From: Byssothecium circinans
Taxonomy: Eukaryota > Ascomycota > Dothideomycetes > Pleosporales > Massarinaceae
Assembly: GCA_010015675.1 (NCBI GenBank)
Contig: ML976986.1
Span: 587,430 to 609,508, forward strand
Length of the DNA stretch: 22,079 nt
Direction of reading: 5' to 3'
The notes under the pieces were generated by a model, which was given only the letters and a program-made list of their open reading frames with translations, was not told the origin of the DNA and made no database searches. A program made the translations under genes and the position numbers. Below, in pieces: positions 1 through 7,788 of the stretch. Numbering within the stretch: position 1 is the stretch's first letter; every line of letters starts with the position of its first letter.

Positions 1-112
1 AAAAGAAAATATTAAGGTTTAGCTTTGTTATTAAGATATCCTGTTTTGATTTTCCAATGCCAAGCTTTTGAGCGGTTCGGTGGTGTGGGCGGTTCGGTGG
101 TGCTTTACGTTA
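1..112. repeat. 112-bp transposon-end-like repeat, copy 1
   Basis: This matches 4202-4313 over 112 bp with one mismatch (C here, T there, at base 57). The right part holds two copies of a unit reading roughly CGGTTCGGTGGTG and ends GCTTTACGT-TA. The reverse complement therefore starts TA-ACGTAAAGCACC, like the sequences at 21843 and 21988. Doubled subterminal units next to a TA fit the end of a TA-targeting DNA transposon (Tc1/mariner, pogo or Fot1 type) or of a MITE derived from one; this is inference. The copy may continue left of the window. Reverse transcriptase sequence begins directly after it. Confidence 0.7.
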
Positions 113-2645
113 AGATAGATTCCATTAAATATAGATAGCTAAGGGCTTTAAATGGCTGACTACCTTTAGAACTTAGTATAGACTATATAAGTATATAGTT
201 ATGCCCTTTAGACTAATGAACGCGCCTACGACGTTTTAGGCACTTATTAATAGAGCACTTCATGAATACTTAGACGTTTTTATAACTGCGTACCTAGATG
301 ATATACTAGTGTATACCTTAGGAATAATTAAGGATCATATTAAACACGTTAAGAAGGTGCTTAGGAAGCTTAGGGAGTATTAATTACCCCTATAGCTAGA
401 AAAATATGAATTCCACGTTATGGAGATAGATTACTTAGGATTTATTATCTCATAAGACGGCATCACTATAGACCTAAAGAAAGTTGAAACTATAAAGGAA
501 TAGCTAAAACCTAAGATAGTTAAGGACGTGTAATCCTTCTTAGGATTTACTAACTTCTACTAGAAGTTTATTTAGGGATACTCAAAGACTATAGCGCCTC
601 TCATGGAGATTACTAAGAAGGAAAAGGGATTCTATTAAGGACAGGAATAGTAGAAGGCTTTTAAGAGGCTTAAGGAATTATTCTTATTAGCCCTTATACT
701 TTAGATGCATGACCCAGAATGACTACTGTAAGTAGAGACGGATGCATTAGACTACACCTTAGGAGTGATTCTCTTATAGTAAAGCAAAGATAGGAAATAG
801 AGACTAGTATTCTACTATTCTTAGAAGTTCTTAGGAGCAGAACTTAACTATGATGTTTATGATAAGGAACTACTAGTGATAGTAGACGCCTTTAAATAAT
901 AGTAAGCCTAGTTAGTAGGTACTAAACACTAGGTAGAGGTATATTTAGATTACTAGAACCTAATAAGCTTTATAATAACTAAGAAACTTAACTAACAATA
1001 GGTTAGATAGGCTAAGATGATAGTAGATTACGACTTTAAGGTATACTATTGCCTAGGATCACTGAATGGAGCGGTAGACGCCCTTAGCTAAAGATCTAAC
1101 TTTTAGGAAATAGACAGACCTATCACGCATGATGCGGTCCTATAAAAGGACTATAATAGAAGTATTAGCTATAATTAACCCTAATTAACTAAGGTGGCTA
1201 GGATTAATTACTAAGGACTAAGGATACACGACCTCGTAGACTATAATTATTTAACCCTAGGATAGAGGGCAGAATATGACTTAGTAAATCATCTTAGAGT
1301 AAGACTACCCTAAGACAATAATTAATAGATTATACTACGCGAAGGCCTTGTACTAACCCTAATATGAAAGCTACATAAGTCTAAAGAATATGGACACCCT
1401 AGGACTAATGAAATAGTTTAATAGATTTTAAATAAGTACTTGATCCCTAACGTATGAAAAGTAGTTTAGAGCGTGATAGGTAACTGTTTAGCCTATTCTA
1501 AGAATAAGCCTAAGAGATATAAGCCCTATAGATTACTCTAATCACTAGAACCACCCATACGCCCATGGATTAGCGTTATAATAGACTTTATAATAAAGCT
1601 CCTAAAATTGTTAGAACCTAGATTAGCACGGTTATACGACTTAATATTAGTAATTATTAATTAATTAACTAAGGCATTAATATTCATACTAACAGAAGAA
1701 ATAGTTATAGCTAAAGAGATGGCTTACGAAGTAACTAAGGCACTTATTAGTTAATATAGTATGCTAGAATAGTTCATCACTAATTATAGAATACTATTCA
1801 CTTCTAAGTATTAGAGCACGTTCTTAGTAAAGCTCAGAATTAATAAGAAGCTTTTAACTAGCTTTCACCCACAGATAGATAGTTAGATAGAACGGATGAA
1901 CTAGACACTAGAATAGTATCTAAGAATGTACGCTAATAAGCTATAGGATAACTAGGTTAAACTCCTACTAATAGCATAATTAGCCTATAATAGCATAAGA
2001 TCCTTAATAATAGGATACTTACCGCACTACGCGAATTATGGATATGAGCTAGTTACTTATTAGGATCCTAAGGATGTTAAGAGTCTTTTAGCTAGAGCTA
2101 ATAATAAGGCATGACTACTTCACGAATTACACGACGAATTAAGCTGACGAATAGCTTAAAGGAACCTCACGATAGCTAAATTAGTGAATAAGAAAAGGCT
2201 TAAGGGACTAACCCTTAAAGAGGGGGATAAAGTTTTCTTATTATAAAAAAATTTAAAAACTAGACGCCTATGCGATAAACTAGATAACCTCTAGATAGGA
2301 CTATTTAGGATCCTAGAGGTTAAGGGACCCGTTACATTTAGATTAAAGCTCCCTAAAAACATGCGTATATACCCTATCTTTTATAAATCCCTCCTTGAAC
2401 CAGCACCACTAGATACCGAAATCAAGACGCGAATTAAACTTAAAGATGAAAACTATAAGGTTAAAGAAATTAAGGACCTATGAAAATTCAAACGTTAGTA
2501 GAAGTACTTAGTTAAGTAGAAGGACTAGCTAGATAGCTAGAATACCTAGGAACTAATATAGAATCTTATAGACTATAAGTAATTAGTAAAGGACTACTAC
2601 TAGTAATATCTAGAGGTAATAACTCCGTGTTTGCTAGGAAATTAG
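113..2645 (+). pseudogene. Gypsy pol relic: RT, RNase H, integrase, chromodomain
   Basis: One forward frame (codons starting at multiples of 3) carries every domain with no net indel. The reverse transcriptase shows MPFRLMNAPTTF at 201-236 and the catalytic YLDD at 291-302. RNase H shows ETDALDYTLG from 735. In the integrase, the first Asp is in VIIDF near 1584, the expected second Asp has become Asn in ITNYRILFTSK (near 1782), and the Glu is in IERMN at 1890. The chromodomain runs about 2451-2610, with YKVKEIKDL and KYLVK followed by a stop where Trp is usual. Stops fall at Gln, Trp or Arg positions, as RIP produces. The Asp-to-Asn change is also a RIP-type G-to-A. It is non-functional. Confidence 0.88.
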
Positions 2646-2700
2646 AAAAGTTAAAAGATAAAGAAGGATTAAAAGAGATTAAAGAAGGATTAGCCTATAA

Positions 2701-3150
2701 CTAGCCTAGGTCAGCTAGCGACGGTTTAGATAGCGGCGGTTTAGATAAAATAGTAGTCCCTATACTCTTTAAGATCTCTACCTCCTATACAGTATCTATC
2801 ATGCTTAGGACATGGTAATCCTAGTTTATAAAAGAACGCTTATAGGCTTTAAGTTTAGCTAGCTCTACGCGAAGCTAGGTAGACTTAGCCTAAAGCCGCG
2901 CGGCCTTAACTTTAGAGTAAAGAAGCGTAAGTTACTTCTCCTCCTTCTTTATCTAAACCTTCTCCTACTCCTCTTTAGGAATGAATAAACTACACTTAGT
3001 ATAAACCTAAATGTAGGTGGCACACCAGCCTATGGCCGCATTAATAAAATAGTGAAACTTGCGCTTCTAATAACGCTCATAACCTGGCGTTATTTCTAGA
3101 CCTTAAGAGTGAACTTGATCAGCTTAATATTAATGGCGCGTAGTTAATAA
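2701..3150 (-). pseudogene. RIP-degraded antisense reading frame behind pol (Cys-rich plus charged helical protein)
   Basis: Read on the minus strand from about 3150 to 2701, one frame gives a coherent protein of about 150 residues interrupted only by TAG/TAA. It starts with a segment containing GLEITPGYERY and KRKFHYFINAAIGWCA. A Cys-bearing stretch follows, in which the stop lies where Trp is likely and which continues VYTKCSLFIPKEE. Then comes a Lys/Glu/Ala/Leu-rich stretch likely to form a coiled coil, and the tail SKPPLSKPSLADLG. The pattern of clustered Cys, CSLF(I/V)P and a charged helix resembles a repeated fungal hypothetical protein family that I recall without a function. It lies between the end of pol and the purine tract, so it may be an accessory antisense gene of the retrotransposon or an unrelated nested repeat. 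Confidence 0.55.
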
Positions 3151-3322
3151 CTCAGATAAAACCTTAGGCATAGTTAGGGAAAGGTTAGTAAAACCCTAGA
3201 GGAGGCTATAATACTATAAGTAACTAGGGACACGTACGACTTATATACTAGCTATAAGAAGAAGAGGCATAGCAGGCACACCTCCTAGGATATCAGGACA
3301 ATAACCTTAAAGAGGGGGATGA

Positions 3323-3782
3323 TGTTACAAGATAATATATAAGCGCAGCTACGTAGGAATGATACGCTTAGGGAGAGTATTAGATAGTAGGGCACTAGGT
3401 AGGGTTAGGGCGTTAATCACGTAACTATGATCCTGTTAAGACTTAAAGATCCTATGAATCCTAGGATTAAGTAGAGATCTAGGGAGTAAAAGGAGCAGAG
3501 GCTCTAGGCGGGATTAAGGACTCATTAGAGGAATAGAATAAGTAGTATAAAGACTAGATGGATTTCCTTTATCTTTCTAATTCTAGTTCCTTGTAGTTAA
3601 TTCTCCACAGTTTATCTCTTACCTAGATTAATACTTAGTTATTCTATAGTTAGTTATAGAATTAGTTACTTTCACATATTTACCTCTTAAACCACTGAAG
3701 TACACTACCTAACGTATATACCTTATACTAATTAACCTCCCCTAACATAGACTAGGCTTAGCAAGTATACCCCTTAGTAACA
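3323..3782 (+). repeat. possible 3' LTR of the Gypsy relic
   Basis: A purine-rich tract (3309-3320) is followed by TGTTACAAG, and about 460 bp later the sequence GTAACA closes a TG...CA-bounded segment. This matches the layout of a Gypsy polypurine tract and 3' LTR. No 5' LTR is in the window, so the boundaries cannot be confirmed by comparison. Confidence 0.35.
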
Positions 3783-4201
3783 CTATACTTCCTAAGCTAG
3801 ATCTTTTAGTTTTAGAGGTATTTACTTACTTTAAACTCTATATATAGCTTTATTCAATATATACTATCCTCCTCCTAAGAAGAAAGTAGAGATATCTAAT
3901 ATATATAACTTTATTTAGAAGGTTTTTTAACTTTTCTTACCCTCTACCTTACACCTACTATTATAGTATTAAACCTAGGCTGCACGCTATAATAACTTAA
4001 TAGCTATTAACTAATATACTAATAAGTAAGTCCTAAAAGTTATATAGTATATTACTAACGTTTAGCTATTAATCTATAGGTAAAGGTAGGTTTTACCTAA
4101 GATTTCTTTTTTTACTAATAACTATTTTATTACGTAAGCTATAGCTATAAAATTTTAATAGCTATTAGATTATATATATATCTATCTAGGTTTCAAATTT
4201 C
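3783..4201. other. AT-rich RIP-type sequence, no gene seen
   Basis: This stretch has very high AT content, many TTA, TAG and ATATAT runs, and few CpA or TpG dinucleotides. No reading frame or recognisable domain survives. It may be the rest of the retrotransposon, its flank, or the mutated body of the element whose right end is the repeat at 4202. Confidence 0.5.
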
Positions 4202-4313
4202 AAAAGAAAATATTAAGGTTTAGCTTTGTTATTAAGATATCCTGTTTTGATTTTCTAATGCCAAGCTTTTGAGCGGTTCGGTGGTGTGGGCGGTTCGGTG
4301 GTGCTTTACGTTA
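4202..4313. repeat. 112-bp transposon-end-like repeat, copy 2
   Basis: Same orientation as bases 1-112 and identical except for one C-to-T change in a CpA context, itself a RIP-type change. The repeat ends GCTTTACGT-TA, and the following base differs from copy 1 (TAGCTAC here, AGATAGA there), so the match stops at the TA. The GC-richer half is not RIP-mutated although DNA on both sides is heavily mutated. It was therefore inserted after the RIP episode, or it escaped because it is short. Confidence 0.7.
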
Positions 4314-4558
4314 TAGCTACTTTTAGTAGTACTTTATATTAGTATTATAGTTAGGAATTTACTACTAAGCCCTATCTAGTATATAACGCTAGCTTTAGTT
4401 ATATCTACTACGCTCTATAAGTAAGTGGCGTCCTAGCAGGATAGAACTTAATTATAGGGAAATTTATCCTAACCTATGTCTTGCATATGGGCTTAAGTGG
4501 GGATGTGGCTTAGATAGTAGCGCCTGCGCGCCTACTTGCCGCGCTTAAGAAGTTATAG

Positions 4559-4606
4559 TTTGCGGGAACGTTGAACTAGTACTAGGGCACTGGACTCGTT
4601 GCCTAG
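4559..4606. repeat. degenerate ~50-bp repeat, RIP-altered member
   Basis: It starts TTTGCGGG and contains GGGCACTGGAC; it aligns with 5756-5808. Where the other copy reads CCTGGTGCCGGGGC this one reads ACTAGTACTAGGGC. Most differences in that block are G-to-A or C-to-T, several of them TpG to TpA, as RIP would make. Confidence 0.45.
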
Positions 4607-5755
4607 CTTTCTACAGAACATGATTAGCAACTGCCTCATTAGCCAATCTCTGGCGTTGGCGCTTTGGAAGTAGAGCCCTAGAGCCCTAACTGCCAGAAAA
4701 TCCTGCACTCCTAGAAATGGCTCGTGAGAATTCTTGTCTAAGCCTGGTCCCCACCTGCAGGGCTGATCATTGCCACACAAAACTTAGGGCTTTTCGCGAT
4801 TTGTATAATTTGACGTAGGACGGGTTACGCCGCAAAAGTAGCGTCCGTTAGCAGGTCTAGAGAAAATGTGGCAGCGCCCCGTCTTATATTCGCCCAAAGA
4901 TTCCCAGCGGGAGTCTGAGAGTTCATGAGAGATCGGATTTCCGACGAAGCATGCTCATGAAATCTCATATCGAATTGGCTTTGCGCGATTCATGTGCCTC
5001 CAGCCACTTTTCACATTGCATCAGCCACACAGTTGTTTTCCTTTCGCATGGCGCCCCCACTGCTTCTCCCTGGGACCATGCACGACGAATAGAATTAACC
5101 GGCTGCCAAACTTAATCGTAATGCTGCGAAGAGAGTTTACCAGCTGGGAGATTGGCATGAGCCCAGCAGAGATGGCGATCAGAAAATGCCTTTTTGACAT
5201 GTTCTTTATCTTCATCTAAGAGCTTTACCCACACGGAACTACTCTCGATGAGCGCAGTATCTTGATCAGCAAGATTGGAGCCCCGGATATCTAGGACCAG
5301 AGCCCATTGGCTAATTCTGCCTGTTGGCGTGATCCATGCTTTCGCGTTGGCCACATTGGGACTAGGGCGGTGGCTTACGGCTCGTGTGTGCGCGGAATTT
5401 GGTCGCATTCTCTCCCTCTTTTCACGCTCATCGTCGCCCCGCAACTGGCCATGACTCCGATAGCACAGCAGGCCCTTTCAAGGTGACTAGTGCGATCAGG
5501 TCAAGCATTAACGTCTCTAAAGTGCGAAGGAAATCTCCAGGAGTTGGGTGGGCTGCTGTGAGGAACCCCAAAGCCCTAAAGCGTCGGATTCGCATAATAG
5601 AACTCTAAATTCTTTGCAGGGCTGCCGTCTACAGAGTTTTGTGTGGACACGCCATGGCTGATAAAACGAATCATGCTATGGGCTAATGTGCCGCGTTCTT
5701 CGGCCTGCTCGCGCGTGTCAGACACAGCCTCCTAAATAAAGCTAAGTATTTAGAA

Positions 5756-5808
5756 TTTGCGGGGAAAGAGTGACCTGGTGCCGGGGCACTGGACCCATTA
5801 TGCAGTAG
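5756..5808. repeat. degenerate ~50-bp repeat, better preserved member
   Basis: It aligns with 4559-4606 over about 50 bp, including a shared GGGCACTGGAC. It lies about 100 bp upstream of the membrane-protein start codon, so a piece of dispersed repeat may form part of that promoter. Confidence 0.4.
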
Positions 5809-5906
5809 TGTTCCTTTTGCTAAGCTCAACGTTTATTTGAATATGAACGCCATCGCTGTGTTCTTTGCAATCCTAACCCTACCAAATCCAAAGGTTCTGC
5901 GTAGTA

Positions 5907-7378
5907 ATGGCGATCACAAAACAGGTATGGGCAGAGACATATCCACTTTACATCTCCTCGGCCGCTTTGCAAAGCTGACTATCAATTGCCTTTCAGATCA
6001 TCGCGAGTATCTGCTGCCTTGTCACCGCCGCCGTTTGTAGTCTCCGCTTCTATCTACGCACCGTCGTGGCGAGGAGGTATATATGGATTGAGATCCCGCT
6101 GGTGTTTGCTCTTGTAAGTCGTAATACTACACCACTTCATTCGGTTTGCTTGAGGGCTTGCCATTCAGCGTGAATGCTACATGCTGACTAGTGGAATGCC
6201 TCAGATTTTCCAATTGGCCCTTTTGGGGGTGCACATTAAGCAGTATGAATTGGTCCGGCCGCGCAATAGCCAAGATGTTATCCTATCTGGTCAGGTTCGT
6301 TTCTATCGATTACTCCAACTACTATGGACCCTGCTTATCCTACCATTGTAGTTAAGTCTCGTAGCAGCATACCTGTATCTTAGTGCTCTCTGGGCCGTCA
6401 AACTATCTGTCAACATGCTTCACGTTCGCGTAACGGATAGGTTTCCAAGGCTGAACGCCTGGGCCATCAGCTCCGTCTATGTAATTACTTGTTGCTGGAT
6501 CTTCATTATGGTTACTGTGCCATTCGGATGTTTTCCCCCTTCTCGGAAATGGTATGGTCTTATTGGGAAGGCGAAGCCTTGCCCAAGTGTCACGAGGCAG
6601 TGGGATTTCGTGAGTAAAGAACCTCTCTTATACTTACGAAGTAGCTAATATAAGCGGAAGTGGACCCACCTCGTCATGCATGTTATAACCGATATCTGGC
6701 GTAAGTTAACCTACAATCCTAGGCATTTTGCCTCCTTTCAGTCTTTAATAACTACGTATTGTAACTACTTGGTTAATTTCCTCTTTTCCTCTCGCTTCGT
6801 CTACTAGAGAGCGTGCGTGCTAATCTTAACGTTAAGTACAGACTAACAAATATTACTTAGTTTGTATCCTTCCCTTCCCCGCTCTCGCGCAAATGAAACA
6901 ACGGCGCCTACGCATCGCAGTCTTCTGCGTCTATAGCATTACATTCTGCTCCGTCATTGTCTCCATCGTCCGCGCAATTCTCCTCAGCGCCAATGCCCGG
7001 AGCAATGCAGATGCAGTCAGGGTCCTTAGCATGATAGAAGTTTCTACCACTATTATTGTCGGAGCAGTTCCCTGCATCTCCTCGGTGTTTACCAAAAAGT
7101 TCGTCAATGGAAACAGCAGCATCAAATACTCCCTCGAGCCGGTCCATGTCACGGGTTCTCACCGTAGCCGCTCGAACTTCACCCAGCTCGGGGACGCTGA
7201 AACAGATGACGCTGAGAGTAGGGGAAACAATTCGGGTTCTTTCTCTGAGGGCCTGACCACATTGGTGGTTGGACAAGGATGTTCGAACTCAGCCAGTTCA
7301 ACGGAGAATATCATTGGACCACGCGAGATTCAACAGGTTACTGTAGTTACCGTTGCTTCTTCACATAGTGAGCGTTAA
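5907..7378 (+). CDS. SAT4/rhodopsin-domain integral membrane protein (six exons)
   Basis: Proposed exons are 5907-5924, 5997-6113, 6169-6294, 6352-6609, 6655-6700 and 6861-7378. They sum to 1083 nt, 360 residues, in frame throughout. Intron donors are GTATGG, GTAAGT, GTTCGT, GTGAGT and GTAAGT, and all acceptors end in AG. The protein shows several hydrophobic helices. It has the SAT4-type marks AAYLYLSALWAVKLSV (third helix region), CFPPSRKW followed by a Cys, VITDIWLCILPFPAL (residues about 180-198), a helix containing VSIVRA, and the final helix IEVSTTIIVGAVPC (about 247-260). A Ser/Asn-rich cytoplasmic tail of about 90 residues follows. Fungal SAT4 and PTH11-like proteins are usually 350-400 residues, so it looks complete. 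The usual acidic pair after the first helix is replaced by a region reading YIWIEIPL. The five-codon lead-in (MAITK) is short but usual for the family. Its role and ligand are unknown; surface sensing is possible only by family analogy. Confidence 0.75.
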
Positions 7379-7788
7379 GCAGGTGCTTTGAAGGAGGAAT
7401 GGTAGAGGTGGAGGTTATTTTATCAGATTGCGCTGGGGGGGAGAGGGGGTTCCCCTTGAGCCACCGCTGATTATGTACGTAACGTCCATCCCGACGTAAC
7501 GGAAAAATAAGTCGGTACTTTGACTTCGCAGCAACAGCGAGCTTGCCCACGCCATGATTTTTGCAGTACCGCCTTTTAATAATATGTTAATACGACTTCT
7601 GAGGCCTTGTAGCAATACTAATACAAAAAATACGTTTGCATAAAAGCCTGCCTGCCTAACTCGCGGAGAGCTCTCTTGATAGTAAAAGCAATCCTTACCT
7701 AATATAGGCTACTGCTGCGCCAATACTGCTAGCGCCGTGGTCGATTATGGGGTGCAGCGGCTTTAAACGCAAAAAATCCCCACTCTAT
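7379..7788. other. intergenic region between convergent genes
   Basis: This holds the 3' ends of the membrane-protein gene (plus) and of the recombinase-like relic (minus). I see a G-rich stretch at 7432-7450 and AT-rich sequence around 7600-7640, but no gene, and no helicase-like continuation of the relic. Confidence 0.5.

Larger units (their letters stand above)
113..3782 (+). mobile_element. RIP-degraded Ty3/Gypsy chromodomain retrotransposon, 5' end missing
   Basis: The element holds, in order, a partial reverse transcriptase, RNase H, integrase and chromodomain, then a 3' region with a decayed antisense reading frame, a purine-rich tract (AAAGAGGGGGAT, 3309-3320) and a possible 3' LTR from 3323. 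The order RT-RNaseH-integrase-chromodomain defines the Gypsy chromovirus type. Gag, protease, the front of RT and the 5' LTR are absent; the element is cut off at the 112-bp repeat. Stop codons are almost all TAG or TAA where Gln or Trp is expected. That is the pattern left by RIP, so the element is dead. The right edge at 3782 is tentative. Confidence 0.85.
4314..5906. other. gene-less stretch; RIP-like on its left, ordinary composition on its right
   Basis: To about 4550 the sequence keeps the AT-rich, TAG/TTA-rich look of the retrotransposon block. From there to 5906 the composition is balanced, but no reading frame above about 110 codons and no domain that I recognise appears on either strand. 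The longest frame (5112-5444, minus) has no familiar motif. The last few hundred bases must include the promoter of the membrane-protein gene starting at 5907. Confidence 0.5.

Noticed and set aside
1..4313. The 112-bp direct repeats as LTRs of the Gypsy relic
   Set aside because: Copy 1 abuts mid-RT rather than a primer-binding site, copy 2 lies beyond a better LTR candidate, and the repeat end matches inverted termini at 21843 and 21988, which fits a DNA transposon.
5112..5444. 110-codon minus-strand frame as a gene
   Set aside because: No recognisable motif, no plausible intron pattern and no supporting context.
6893..7378. 161-codon frame as a stand-alone gene
   Set aside because: It is the last exon of the SAT4-type gene; the conserved VITDIWLCILPFPAL motif is formed only by joining it to the exon ending at 6700.
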